Positions 17,189 through 25,668 of a DNA stretch of 64,000 bases are shown in pieces; positions within the stretch are counted from its first letter, which is position 1; every line of letters begins with the position of its first letter. The notes beneath the pieces are model-generated. The model made no database searches and was not told the origin of the DNA. It saw only the letters and a list, made by a program, of their open reading frames with translations. Position numbers and translations under genes: made by a program. This DNA comes from Acidimicrobiia bacterium (GTDB lineage: Bacteria; Actinomycetota; Acidimicrobiia; IMCC26256; JAOSJM01), in NCBI GenBank assembly GCA_027494165.1, contig JAOSJM010000005.1:124001-188000 (forward strand), written 5' to 3'.

Positions 17189-19092
17189 GCTGCCCCCTCG
17201 ATGATCCCGGTCCCGTAGTCGTCGACGGAGAACGTCGAGCCTGCGGGGACGACGATGGTGGTGTCGACCGCCTCCACCAGGGCCGGCCCGTGGACCACGT
17301 GGCCGGGCCGCAGGAGGGCACGGTCGTACACGGTCGCCTCGACGACACCGTCGGGGCTGACGACCTCTCGCTCCCCCTTCTTCGCCGCGGACGGGTCGGG
17401 TTCGCCGCGGGTCCCGCCCACGATCGGCGCGTGGGGGATGGGCACCGTGGCCCGCAGCCGGGCGGCGCGCGCCCCGCTCGGGACCTGGATGCGCAGCGCG
17501 TCCCAGTCGGCGGAGGGGTCGATCGGGAAGATCTCGAGCCCGGCGTCGCTCTCGACCTCGACCTGGAACCGGAGCGCCGCCGGGTCGAAGCCCTCACCGG
17601 CCGCGTCGAGCGCGGCGCGGTCGCGCAGGACGGCGAGCCGGGACGCGAGCTCGCGGTCGGGCGGCAGCTCGTAGACGTGGCTGAGGTCCATCCCGGAGAT
17701 GCCGAAGGCGCTGAACACGGAGGACCGGAGGGACGACATGACCGTGGGGATCCCGCAGGCCTTCGCGACCTCGGCCCCGTAGAGACCGCCTCCGCCTCCG
17801 AAGGCCAGCAGGACGTACTGCGTGGCGGGGACGCCGCTGGCCTCGATCACCCGGGCGACCTCGTCCCCGGCCACCTTGACGAGCGCCCGGTGCACGCCGA
17901 GCGCCGCGGTCTCCACCCCGTCGTCGCCGGCGATGGACTCGAGGGCCTTGCGGGCCCGGGCGGCATCGAGCCGGCGCCGGCCTCCGAGGAACCAGTCCGG
18001 GTCGATGTGACCCAGCACGACCTCGGCGTCGCACGCCGTGGGCTGGGAACCTCCGAGCCCGTAGCACGCCGGTCCCGGCGTCGCCCCCATGGAGTCCGGT
18101 CCCACCGTGTAGCCGGCGCCGGTCCGGCGGGCGACCGATCCGCCCCCGCCCCCGATCGCGTGCACCTCGACCATGGGCGTGTGGACCGGGATCCCGGCCA
18201 CGGTGGGGCGCCGGTCGAAGGGGACGACGCCGCTGGTGATCGCGGCGACGTCGGTGGACGTCCCACCGACGTCCATGGTCACGAGGTGGTGCAGGCCGTA
18301 GAGCTCCGCGAGCCGGGCGGCACCGTAGACGCCCCCGACCGGACCGGAGTTGTAGGTCTCGATCGCCTTGGTCTTGGCCACCCGGGCCACGCCGCCCGAC
18401 GCGTGCACGATGAGGAGCGGGTGGGGATAGCCGCCCGTCCGGAGATCCTCGTCGGCCTTGTACAGCGACTTGACCATGTCGAAGTGGAGGTAGGCGTTGA
18501 TCACGGCCGTGGAGGTCCGCAGCTCCGCTCCGGGGCGTGGGGTGACCTCGGAGGCGACGAGGCAGGGCACGGCCCCCAGGTAGTGTCGCGGGTAGTCGCG
18601 CTGCACGACCTTCTTCACGGCCTCTTCGCCGCCGGGGTCGTCCTCGGAGCCCCGGAGGCTCGCGACCAGGATGCGGGCGCCGCCCACGAGGAGGCGGCGG
18701 ATGTGGCCGCGCACCTCCTCCTCGTCGGTCGGGTCGGCCACCTCGGCCACGAGGTCCTTGCGGAGGAAGAACTCGTAGAGGGACGACTCGCCGTCGCCGT
18801 ACAGGGAGTCGGCCGCCCCGGCGGACACGAGGAGCCCGATCCGGGGCCCGGTCCGCTGGATGATCGAGTTGGTCCCGATCGTCGAGGAGAAGCGGACCGC
18901 GTCGGTGTCGAGGAGGAGCGCCTGCACGTTCGGGTATCCCAGGCCCGTCGCCCCCTCGGCGATGCACCGGGCCAGGCACTCGGTCAGGTCGTGCGGCGTC
19001 GTGTCGACCTTGACGCTGAGCGACTGCTCGCCCCGGGTGAAGTAGCCGTCGGTGAACGTCCCACCGGTGTCGATGTTGATGCTGGATCCCAC
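17185..19092 (-). CDS. Hydantoinase A-type carboxylase subunit 1 (ApcA-like)
   Basis: A 635-residue HyuA-family ATPase, first gene of the operon. The phosphate-binding loop NIDTGGTFTDGYF starts at residue 6; VTMDVGGTSTDVAAI near 275 is the second phosphate loop; VHAIGGGGGSVARR near 320 contacts ATP; and FGGGGGLYGAEVAKACGI near 440 closes the core. About 68 kDa, like ApcA (70 kDa). Only one HyuB is present for two HyuA subunits, as in acetophenone carboxylase. Its promoter region (19093-19321) contains two palindromic operators, shared with a divergent MerR-family regulator gene. Confidence 0.85.
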   Translation of the reverse strand: MGSSINIDTGGTFTDGYFTRGEQSLSVKVDTTPHDLTECLARCIAEGATGLGYPNVQALLLDTDAVRFSSTIGTNSIIQRTGPRIGLLVSAGAADSLYGDGESSLYEFFLRKDLVAEVADPTDEEEVRGHIRRLLVGGARILVASLRGSEDDPGGEEAVKKVVQRDYPRHYLGAVPCLVASEVTPRPGAELRTSTAVINAYLHFDMVKSLYKADEDLRTGGYPHPLLIVHASGGVARVAKTKAIETYNSGPVGGVYGAARLAELYGLHHLVTMDVGGTSTDVAAITSGVVPFDRRPTVAGIPVHTPMVEVHAIGGGGGSVARRTGAGYTVGPDSMGATPGPACYGLGGSQPTACDAEVVLGHIDPDWFLGGRRRLDAARARKALESIAGDDGVETAALGVHRALVKVAGDEVARVIEASGVPATQYVLLAFGGGGGLYGAEVAKACGIPTVMSSLRSSVFSAFGISGMDLSHVYELPPDRELASRLAVLRDRAALDAAGEGFDPAALRFQVEVESDAGLEIFPIDPSADWDALRIQVPSGARAARLRATVPIPHAPIVGGTRGEPDPSAAKKGEREVVSPDGVVEATVYDRALLRPGHVVHGPALVEAVDTTIVVPAGSTFSVDDYGTGIIEGAA

Positions 19093-19167
19093 GTCGCTCC
19101 CTCCGACTGCCCCGCTACTGCCCCGCTGCGCCCGTCCGGCCGCTGCCGCCCTCCGTCCCTTGGTTCA

Positions 19168-19188
19168 GGCTTACGTTGAACGTAAGCC
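19168..19188. promoter_or_regulatory. Palindromic operator (TTACGT-TGA-ACGTAA core)
   Basis: A 21-base perfect palindrome with 9-base arms around a TGA centre. It is a variant of the TGACGT-N3-ACGTCA family, lying 76 bases before the start of the carboxylase operon and 134 bases before the divergent MerR gene. Confidence 0.65.
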
Positions 19189-19238
19189 ATCCGAGCCGTA
19201 GGCTGCAAGGGCCGATCGCTGGCGCGCGGCAGCATACT

Positions 19239-19253
19239 TGACGTAAAACGTCA
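19239..19253. promoter_or_regulatory. Palindromic operator TGACGT-AAA-ACGTCA
   Basis: Identical in sequence to the site at 10001-10015. On the minus strand a -10-like TATGCT follows at 19231-19236, so this site probably covers the core promoter of the carboxylase operon. It is also 69 bases before the MerR start on the plus strand, suggesting autoregulation. Confidence 0.65.
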
Positions 19254-19321
19254 TATCCATCAGGCTCGGGGCCGAGGGCGATCGGCGACCGGGGCACCGA
19301 CGGTCACCAGGAGGCCTGGAG

Positions 19322-19753
19322 ATGGACAACGGCGACGACACGGAGAGCGAGGGTCGGCCCCTGCTGAGCACCGGCCAGCTCGCCGCCGCGACCGGGGTGA
19401 GCAGCCGGACCATCCGCTACTACGAGGAGCTCGGCATCCTCCCCCCGCCGCCCCGGACCGCGGGCGGGACCCGCCGCTACCCGACCGAGTACCGCTTCTA
19501 CGTCGAGGGCGCCCTCGCCCTCAAGGAGATCGGCTTCAACCTCGACGAGATCCGGGTCATCGGCCGGCTCGCGCTCGGCGGGCCGCTGTCCGCTCGGGAG
19601 CGCGAGGACGCCCACGACATCCTGCGTCGCAAGGGCCGCGTGCTCGAGCGGCGGATCCGGGTGCTCAACCTGCTGCGCGACGTGCTGTCCCAGAGCGACG
19701 CGCCACCGGCCGGGTATTCGGACGTCATCGAGGCCGCCCGCGACCTCGCCTGA
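19322..19753 (+). CDS. MerR-family transcriptional regulator 1
   Basis: A 143-residue MerR-type regulator. The winged HTH starts at about residue 17: LSTGQLAAATGVSSRTIRYYEELGIL, then a GGTRRYPTEYRFYVEGALALKEIGF wing/helix segment. The C-terminal 60 residues form the dimer coiled coil (RRKGRVLERRIRVLNLLRDVL) and no Cys-rich metal site is present, so the effector is probably an organic ligand such as an acyl-CoA. The DNA-binding half is nearly identical to the second MerR gene at 21536. Two copies of the palindrome lie in its promoter region, shared with the carboxylase operon. It resembles LiuR-like MerR regulators of acyl-CoA catabolism in style; I cannot confirm orthology. Confidence 0.85.
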   Translation: MDNGDDTESEGRPLLSTGQLAAATGVSSRTIRYYEELGILPPPPRTAGGTRRYPTEYRFYVEGALALKEIGFNLDEIRVIGRLALGGPLSAREREDAHDILRRKGRVLERRIRVLNLLRDVLSQSDAPPAGYSDVIEAARDLA

Positions 19754-19773
19754 CCGCCCGCATGATCTCCAAG

Positions 19774-19801
19774 TGACGTTCAACGTTAGTTCCTGCTAGG
19801 T
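19774..19801 (+). promoter_or_regulatory. Operator plus promoter for the LLM gene
   Basis: TGACGT-TCA-ACGTTA (19774-19788, one mismatch in the right arm) overlaps a -35-like GTGACG at 19773. A TANNNT-type -10, TAGGTT, follows at 19797, 18 bases on. The gene starts at 19834. Confidence 0.5.
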
Positions 19802-19833
19802 TCGGTCCCGCCGGCGGCGGGAGGTGGGTGCAG

Positions 19834-20789
19834 ATGGCGATCGGCTTCGGGTACAGGGTCGAGCAGTACGACGCGACCTGGGAGCAGCTCCTCTCGACCG
19901 CACGGCTGGCCGAGGAGCTCGGCTTCGACGGCCTCTGGCTCAACGACCACTTCGTGCCCGACCCCATCTCGGGGCGCTACGACGCCGACACGTTCGAGGC
20001 CTGGACCGCGGCCGGCGCGCTGGCCATGGCGACGAGCCGGGCCCGCATCGGGTTCATGACCCTCTGCAACGGATACCGCCCTCCGTCGATCACGGCGAAG
20101 ATGGTGACCTCGCTCGACGTCATCTCCGGCGGCCGGGTCGACGTCGGGATCGGCGCGGGCTGGCACGAGGACGAGTTCCGCATGTACGGCATCCCCTACC
20201 CGCCCGGACCCGTGCGGCTCTCCCAGCTCGAGGAGGCGCTCGAGATCCTCCACGGCATGTTCGAGCACGGCTCGTTCTCCTACGACGGCGACCACTACCA
20301 CCTCGACGAGGCCCGCAACACCCCCGGCCGGTCCAGCAGCCCCGCCCCCCGATCTGGGTGGGGGGCGGCGGCGAGAAGCGGACCCTGCGGATCGTCGCCC
20401 GCCACGCCGACTGGCACAACCTCGTCGTCACCCCGCTCGCCGAGTTCCGCCGCAAGATGGAGATCCTCGACGCGCACTGCGAGGACCTCGGTCGGGACCC
20501 GGGGACCCTCGGCCGGTCGCTGAACCCGTCGCTGCTGCTGCGTGAGACCGACGACGAGTTCGACGCCTACGCGGCCGACCGGGCGAAGAAGCGCGACGTT
20601 TCGGTGGAGGAGTACCTCGCCCTGCTCGAGAGCCAGGGGACCATCTTCGGCGGACCCGACCGGGCCTCCGAGATGCTCCGCTCCTTCGTCGACGCCGGGT
20701 GCAGCTACTTCGAGCTCATCGTGCGCGAGGCCGACCAGGAAGGGGCGCTCCGCCGCTTCGCCGAGCTCGTGATGCCCCGGTTCCGGTAG
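19834..20789 (+). CDS. LLM class F420-dependent oxidoreductase, frameshifted
   Basis: A LLM-fold oxidoreductase of about 318 residues. The start ATG has GGGAGGTGG upstream. Family stretches are AEELGFDGLWLNDHFVP near 29, GFMTLCNGYRPPSITAKMVTSLDVISGGRVDVGIGAGWHEDEF from 72 and, after the frame break, PPIWVGGGGEKRTLRIVARHADWHN. The break lies at about 20328-20345 in C runs; adding one base gives a normal NTPGPVQQPRPP junction. It is placed directly behind the MerR gene with its own copy of the operator, so it is likely a regulon member. Cofactor F420 is inferred from the actinobacterial setting. Confidence 0.75.
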
Positions 20790-20801
20790 CAGCGGTGACG
20801 C

Positions 20802-20807
20802 TACGAT
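20802..20807 (+). promoter_or_regulatory. -10-like TACGAT before the cNMP-binding gene
   Basis: A TANNNT hexamer about 100 bases before the ATG at 20906, directly after the stop of the LLM gene. No convincing -35. Confidence 0.25.
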
Positions 20808-20854
20808 GACGACAGGCGTGGGTCGCCCGGGTCGGCGCCGGACCGGAGATCGCC

Positions 20855-20897
20855 GACCACCGGGAGAAGGTCGCCCATCGGGACCACCGGGAGAAGG
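20855..20897 (+). repeat. Two direct copies of a 16-base element containing the ribosome-binding site
   Basis: GACCACCGGGAGAAGG occurs at 20855-20870 and again at 20882-20897, 27 bases apart. The second copy supplies the GGAGAAGG ribosome-binding site for the gene at 20906, so the first is a duplicated, apparently idle site in the leader. Confidence 0.7.
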
Positions 20898-20905
20898 ATG
20901 ACGTC

Positions 20906-21337
20906 ATGGAACTGAGGCACCGGGACCGGTACCTGGACCACCTGGCCGGGGTACCGATGTTCGCCGAGCTCGACCGCGACGACCTCGCGCTCGTCGCCCG
21001 CAACAGCACCGAGATCAACTTCGCCGAGGGCGAGGTGCTGATGAACGAGGGGGACCCGGCCGCCGAGTTCTTCGTCATCCTCGAGGGCCAGGCGAAGGTC
21101 ATGCGCGACGGGCAGGAGGTCGCCACGCTGGGACCGGGCGACTTCGCCGGTGAGCTCGCCCTCCTCCAGCACCGGGCGCGCAACGCGACGGTCACGGCGA
21201 CCACCCCCATGACCGCGCTCGTGCTGAACCGGCGCGAGTTCTCGAGCCTGCTCGACCAGCTCCCGGGCTTCGAGCGCAAGATCCTCCGGGCCATGGCGAC
21301 CCGGCTCGCCGTCGTCGACGTCCACACCATCCACTGA
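20906..21337 (+). CDS. Cyclic nucleotide-binding domain protein without DNA-binding domain
   Basis: A 143-residue single cNMP-binding domain: VPMFAELDRDDLALVARNSTEINFAEGEVLMNEGDPAAEFFVILEGQAKVM up to residue 67, then the phosphate-binding cassette GPGDFAGELALLQHRARNATVTATTP at 79-104 (GEL...R-NATV). The usual ALLxxxxRxAT pattern is present with R at the phosphate-contact position. There is no C-terminal HTH, so this is a ligand sensor, not a Crp-type regulator. Similar small proteins occur in actinobacteria with unknown targets. The gene sits between regulon genes but no operator precedes it. Confidence 0.85.
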   Translation: MELRHRDRYLDHLAGVPMFAELDRDDLALVARNSTEINFAEGEVLMNEGDPAAEFFVILEGQAKVMRDGQEVATLGPGDFAGELALLQHRARNATVTATTPMTALVLNRREFSSLLDQLPGFERKILRAMATRLAVVDVHTIH

Positions 21338-21407
21338 CGACCCCGGGCGAGACCGGCGACCCGCCGCGACCACGGTGACGGGGGTCACGGCCCGGATCGA
21401 CCGGCTC

Positions 21408-21428
21408 ACGTCAAGGGTCACCTATCAT
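21408..21428 (+). promoter_or_regulatory. Candidate promoter of the second MerR gene with operator half-site
   Basis: TATCAT at 21423-21428 is a good -10. An ACGTCA half-site (21408-21413) lies just before it, in the spacer position where MerR-type proteins bind. The other arm is not recognisable. Confidence 0.4.
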
Positions 21429-21535
21429 GGCCGGGAGCTGCAGCCGGCCCGGCTACGGCCGATGTACGTGTCGGTGAGGCACCACCGACCTGGCCCCCGA
21501 CCCCCCGGGGGCCCGGAGAACGAGGACGATCGCCT

Positions 21536-21994
21536 GTGCGCCCCATCGACCGTGACGACGACGGCGAGCTGATGAGCATCGGCCAGCTGGCCGCCGCGAC
21601 CAACGTCAGCAGCCGGACCATCCGCTACTACGAGGAGCTCGGCATCCTCCCCGAGCCGCCGCGCTCGCCCGGAGGGACCCGCCGCTACCCGAAGGAGTAC
21701 CGCTTCTACGTCGAGGGCGCCCTCGCCCTCAAGGAGCTGGGCTTCAGCCTCGACGAGATCAAGCTCCTCGGCCGCCTGGCCCTCGGGCGTCCCATGTCGG
21801 CCCGGCAGCGGGACCACACCGCCGAGATCGTGCGCGAGAAGATGCGGATGCTCGAGCACCGCATCAACGTGCTGACCCGGCTCCGCGAGATCCTGCACGA
21901 GCAGGAGGAGGGCTCCGGCGAGCCGGGGGTCGAGCGCCTCAGCCGCCTGCTCGACATCGGCTGGCTCGACGCCGAGGCCGGCGCCGCGAGCTGA
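21536..21994 (+). CDS. MerR-family transcriptional regulator 2
   Basis: A 152-residue MerR-type regulator, paralogous to the one at 19322: MSIGQLAAATNVSSRTIRYYEELGILPEPPRSPGG with almost the same recognition helix and wing, and the same YRFYVEGALALKELGF helix. The C-terminal coiled coil (REKMRMLEHRINVLTRLREIL) is followed by a longer tail of about 25 residues. The GTG at 21536 is the first start; the ATG at 21572, just before SIGQLAAAT, is equally plausible because family members often begin there. The matching DNA-binding halves imply that both paralogues read the same palindrome and may differ in effector. Confidence 0.85.
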   Translation: MRPIDRDDDGELMSIGQLAAATNVSSRTIRYYEELGILPEPPRSPGGTRRYPKEYRFYVEGALALKELGFSLDEIKLLGRLALGRPMSARQRDHTAEIVREKMRMLEHRINVLTRLREILHEQEEGSGEPGVERLSRLLDIGWLDAEAGAAS

Positions 21995-21996
21995 GC

Positions 21997-22713
21997 TCAG
22001 ATCGTGGCCACCTCGCCGAGGTAGCTCAGCTCGAGGAGGTCCTTGCGCTCGGCCAGCTCCGACGCCGGCCCCTCGAGCGCGAGACGGCCGTGGCTCAGCA
22101 CGTAGGCCCGGTCGGCGATCCCCAGCGCCAGGTGGACGTGCTGCTCGACCAGCAGGACACCCGCTCCCGTCTCGTCGGCGATGCGCCTCAGCACGGGGAG
22201 GAGGCGCTCGACGATCACCGGCGCGAGCCCCAGGCTCATCTCGTCGACCATGAGCAGGCGCGGCGCCGCGGCGAGGGCCCGCCCGAGCGCGAGCATCTGC
22301 TGCTCGCCCCCCGACAGGAGCCCTGCCGGCCGGTCGAGGAGGCCCTCGAGCGCCGGGAAGTACTCGAGCACGGTCTCGACGGGCAGCGCGCCCTTCCCCG
22401 ACCGGCCCAGGCGAAGGTTCTCCGCCGTGGTGAGACCGAAGAACAGGGACCGGTCCTCGGGCACGTGCGCGAGCCCCCGGCGCGCCGCCCGGTGGGGCCG
22501 GCCCGGTTCGGGGGAAGCCCCCAGCACCGTGATGCTCCCCTCGATGGCGGGCAGGATCCCCGACACGGTGAGGAGGGTCGTCGTCTTGCCGGCGCCGTTG
22601 GGTCCGAGCAGGGCCACGACCTCACCCGCCTCGACGTGGAGGTCGAGGTCGCGGACGACGGCCGCCCCCGCGTAGCCCGCGTGGAGGCCGCGCATCTCGA
22701 GCAGGGTCGTCAT
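21997..22713 (-). CDS. livF: Branched-chain-type ABC transporter ATP-binding protein (LivF)
   Basis: A 238-residue ABC ATPase of the LivF type: Walker [12 protein letters not shown] near 35, signature [16 protein letters not shown] near 139, Walker [15 protein letters not shown] near 160, and the H-loop VEQHVHLAL near 193. LivF and LivG energise HAAT-family importers for amino acids, and in actinobacteria often also for aromatic or fatty-acid-like carboxylates. The ATG overlaps the LivG stop (ATGA). It stops two bases after the end of the convergent MerR gene. Confidence 0.88.
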   Translation of the reverse strand: MTTLLEMRGLHAGYAGAAVVRDLDLHVEAGEVVALLGPNGAGKTTTLLTVSGILPAIEGSITVLGASPEPGRPHRAARRGLAHVPEDRSLFFGLTTAENLRLGRSGKGALPVETVLEYFPALEGLLDRPAGLLSGGEQQMLALGRALAAAPRLLMVDEMSLGLAPVIVERLLPVLRRIADETGAGVLLVEQHVHLALGIADRAYVLSHGRLALEGPASELAERKDLLELSYLGEVATI

Positions 22714-23506
22714 CGCGTCACCTCGGCGCCGTCGACGCCCTCGAGGACCTCCCGGGCCTGCTCGCCCAGGTAGGCCGCCACCACCCGCTCGTCGTTGCGG
22801 ATCTCGGCCGGCGAGCCGCGGGCGATGAGCTCCCCGAACTCGAGCACGTACACCTCGTCGCACACCCCCAGGACCAGGTGCATGTCGTGGTCGATGAGGA
22901 AGACCGTGATGCCGTGGCGGGGCAGCTCCCGGATGTGCTCGCCGAGCACGTGGCTCTCCTTGCTGTCGAGCCCGGCGGCGGGCTCGTCGAGGAGCACCAG
23001 CTTCGGTCGGGCGGCCAGCGAGCGGGCGACCCCCACCAGCTTCCGCTGCCCGTGCGACAGCTCCGACGGCATCTTCTCGGCGGCGGTGCCCAGCCCGAGC
23101 AGGTCGAGGGCCCAGTCGACCTGGTCGACGTGCGAGACGCCGCCGGGACGCACGAGGTTGCGCAGCACCGACCACCAGTGCACCCGTTCCGAGGAGACCA
23201 GCAGGTTCTCCCGCACGCTGAGGTCCTCGAACAGCTCGATCGACTGGAAGGTCCGGGCGAGCCCGCGCAGGGCCCGCCGGTGGGGAGCCAGGTGGTCGCA
23301 GGGGGTCCCGTCGAAGGCGACCCGGCCCGACGAGATGGGCACGAACCCCGTGACCGCGTCGATGAACGTCGTCTTCCCGGCCCCGTTCGGCCCGATGAGC
23401 CCGACGACCCTCCCTCCTCGACGTCGAGGGTCACGTGGTCGACCGCGTTGAGCCCACCGAAGGTGACCGAGAGGTCGGTGACCTGCAGGAGCGGCGTCGT
23501 GTTCAT
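22710..23506 (-). CDS. livG: Branched-chain-type ABC transporter ATP-binding protein (LivG), frameshifted
   Basis: A LivG-type ABC ATPase of about 266 residues when joined. N-terminus [29 protein letters not shown], then a frame break at 23405-23412 (missing base near a C run) just before [22 protein letters not shown], the Walker A. Further on are [35 protein letters not shown] (signature with Q-K, Walker B) and [22 protein letters not shown]. The LivG-specific insert after the Q loop ([13 protein letters not shown]) is present. It lies between the permease fusion (10-base gap) and LivF (4-base overlap). Confidence 0.82.
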
Positions 23507-23515
23507 GAGGAGACC

Positions 23516-25555
23516 TCACCCCGTCGCATCGCTGACCCTCTCCTTCTCGCGGGCCTCGCCGCCGGAACCGTGGGCGGCCTCCGGGGCCGGCGCCTCCCCG
23601 ATCGGCACCGGGGCCCTCGCCCCGGTGAACCGCTGGCGGAGCTGGCCCACCATGAACCGCATCCCACCCGCGATGCCCTCCGGGTTCAGGATGGCGGTGA
23701 TGATGAGCCCGATGCCGGCGACGAGCAGCTCGTACTTCCCGAAGCCGATCCACCGGTCGAGCGACAGGAAGACGAGGCCGCCCGAGGCCAGCGCGCCCGC
23801 CACCATCGCGCCGGAGACGACGGCGATCCCGCCCAGGTAGGCCATGGCGAGGTAGTTGAGCGAGACGAACACCCCGAAGGACTCGAAGGAGACCTGGCCC
23901 CGCTGGTAGGCGATGAGGCAACCGCCGAGCCCGGCGATGAACGACGAGATCGCGAACGCGAGCAGCTTCGCCGAGGCGACGCTGACCCCCGACGCCGCGG
24001 CGGCCCGCTCGTTGGACCGCACCGCCAGCAACCGCCGGCCGGTGGTGCTCCGGCGCAGGTTGCTCACCCCGAGCGCCACGAGGGTGAGCACGACGAGGAC
24101 GAAGATCCCGAACGAGATGTCGTTGCCCCGCCCGAACTCGAGGCCGAAGAGGCCGGCCTCCGGCACGGGGCTCCCCCTGAACCCCCCGCTGTAGCTGGGG
24201 TTCTTGAAGACGAACTCCTCGATGGCCACGCCGGCGGCGAGCGTGATCACGGCCAGGTTGACGCCGCGCACGCGCAGGGCCGGGATGCCCACCAGGAGCC
24301 CGAGGAGCGCCGCCACCCCCGCCGCCATCAGAGGCGCGAAGGGGAAGGGGATCCCGACCTTGTCGGCGAACTTGCTGAGCGTGAAGGCGGCCGTGCCCGC
24401 GAAGGCCATCTGGGCCAGGGAGATCTGACCCACGAAGCCCGTGAGCACGACGAGGGACAGCGCGATGACCGCCCCGATCATGCTCACGATGAGCGCGAAG
24501 CGGTAGCCACCCTGGATCGTGAAGAGCAGGGCCACCACCCCGATCACCGGGAGCAGCGTCGAGGGGATCAGCGGGCCGGGCCTGAGCGCGCTCGCCTGGC
24601 GGCCCTCGGCGAGGGTCCCGCGGGTGGGGAGCGACTTCCCGGCCAGGTACATCACCAGGATGATGATGAGGAAGGGCAACCCCTCCTTGACCCCGACCTT
24701 CGGGAACCAGGAGTAGGTGGCCTGGAACTTGGTGACCTCGGACTGCAGCATCCCGATCCCGAGACCGGCGGCCATCGTGAGCCCGAAGGAGCTGAAGCGA
24801 CCGACGAGGGCGGCCCCGAGGGCCGGGACCACGAACAACGAGTAGTTGAGGGGGTTGAGACCCGAGATCGGGGCGATGAGGATGCCGGCCAGGCCGGCGA
24901 GCACCGTGGCGATCACCCAGTTGGTCGCGGCGAGCTTCTCGGGCGAGTACCCCAGCAGCGACGCCCCCTTCTCGTTCTCGGCCGCGGCCCGGGTGGCCAG
25001 GCCGAAACGGAGGAAGCGGTACGCGGCCCACAGGACGGCGCTCACGAGGATGGCCAGCGCGGCCAGGTAGAGCCGGTCGCGGGGGATGTTGATCCCGAAG
25101 ATCTCGAACGGCTCCGCGGGCAGGATCGTCGAGACGGTCCGGTTGGTCGTGCCGAAGCGCAGCACGATGATCGACTGGAGCACGATCATGAGTCCCACCG
25201 AGGCCACGACCTTCGCCAGCGAGGGGGCGTGCCGCAGGGGTCGGAACACCAGGTAGTGGGCGGCCAGGCCGAGCAGGACCGCGCAGGCCAGGGCGATCAC
25301 GAGCGCGGGCCAGAAGGAGACCGAGTCGCCGAGGTCGAGCCGGTCGGGCAGACCGATCACCGGGAAGACGAGGTCACCGGTCCGGCGCAGCTCCGAGTAC
25401 ACGTAGGCCACGTACCCGGCCATCGCCCCGTGGGCGAAGTTGATGACCCCGAGCCCTTGTAGCCGAGGACGATGCCCAGGCCCAGGGCGCCGTAGACCGC
25501 CCCGGCCCCGAGGCCCAGCAGCAGGAAGGTGATGTAGCTCTCGATCGCCGCTCAC
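23516..25555 (-). CDS. LivH-LivM fused permease of a branched-chain-type ABC importer, frameshifted near start
   Basis: One reading frame of about 675 residues encodes both permease halves that are usually separate. The first half is LivH-like (GVINFAHGAMAGYVAYVYSEL; EKGASLLGYSPEKLAATNWVIATVLAGLAG) and the second LivM-like, from LPVIGVVALLFTIQGGYRFALI (FVGQISLAQMAFAGTAAF; SNERAAAASGVSVASAKLLAFAISSFIAG). Many transmembrane helices throughout. The true N-terminus is in another frame (SYITFLLLGLGAGAVYGALGLGIVLGYKG); one G is missing at about 25450. The GTG at 25555 would need a further slip, so the start is unsure; an ATC at 25545 is the only in-frame alternative. Confidence 0.78.
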   Translation of the reverse strand: MSGDRELHHLPAAGPRGRGGLRRPGPGHRPRLQGLGVINFAHGAMAGYVAYVYSELRRTGDLVFPVIGLPDRLDLGDSVSFWPALVIALACAVLLGLAAHYLVFRPLRHAPSLAKVVASVGLMIVLQSIIVLRFGTTNRTVSTILPAEPFEIFGINIPRDRLYLAALAILVSAVLWAAYRFLRFGLATRAAAENEKGASLLGYSPEKLAATNWVIATVLAGLAGILIAPISGLNPLNYSLFVVPALGAALVGRFSSFGLTMAAGLGIGMLQSEVTKFQATYSWFPKVGVKEGLPFLIIILVMYLAGKSLPTRGTLAEGRQASALRPGPLIPSTLLPVIGVVALLFTIQGGYRFALIVSMIGAVIALSLVVLTGFVGQISLAQMAFAGTAAFTLSKFADKVGIPFPFAPLMAAGVAALLGLLVGIPALRVRGVNLAVITLAAGVAIEEFVFKNPSYSGGFRGSPVPEAGLFGLEFGRGNDISFGIFVLVVLTLVALGVSNLRRSTTGRRLLAVRSNERAAAASGVSVASAKLLAFAISSFIAGLGGCLIAYQRGQVSFESFGVFVSLNYLAMAYLGGIAVVSGAMVAGALASGGLVFLSLDRWIGFGKYELLVAGIGLIITAILNPEGIAGGMRFMVGQLRQRFTGARAPVPIGEAPAPEAAHGSGGEAREKERVSDATG

Positions 25556-25565
25556 CCCTCGGACC

Positions 25566-25590
25566 GTGACCCCGCGCACGTCGGGGTCAC
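25566..25590 (-). terminator. Hairpin between substrate-binding and permease genes
   Basis: GTGACCCC and GGGGTCAC (8 base pairs, 9-base loop). It is the second of two hairpins in the livK-permease gap. They probably limit read-through so that the binding protein is made in excess, as in other Liv operons. Confidence 0.45.
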
Positions 25591-25599
25591 GAAGCGAGC

Positions 25600-25645
25600 G
25601 GGCCCGTGGGGTAGAACGAGGATTCCGTCGCCACCCCACGGGCCC
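25600..25645 (-). terminator. Long perfect hairpin downstream of the substrate-binding protein gene
   Basis: GGGCCCGTGGGGT at 25600-25612 pairs perfectly with ACCCCACGGGCCC at 25633-25645 (13 base pairs, 20-base loop), 24 bases after the livK stop. No T tract. Likely a partial terminator or an mRNA 3'-end stabiliser. Confidence 0.55.
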
Positions 25646-25668
25646 ATGGTCGCTCTTCTCGGTAGTCG

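Noticed and set aside
20898..20907. ATGACGTCAT as another regulon operator
   Set aside because: It lacks the three-base centre of the other sites and overlaps the start codon and ribosome-binding site of the cNMP-binding gene; probably chance.
23435..25462. A 675-residue plus-strand open frame opposite the permease genes
   Set aside because: Composition is almost all charged residues and it is a mirror of a hydrophobic membrane protein on the other strand.
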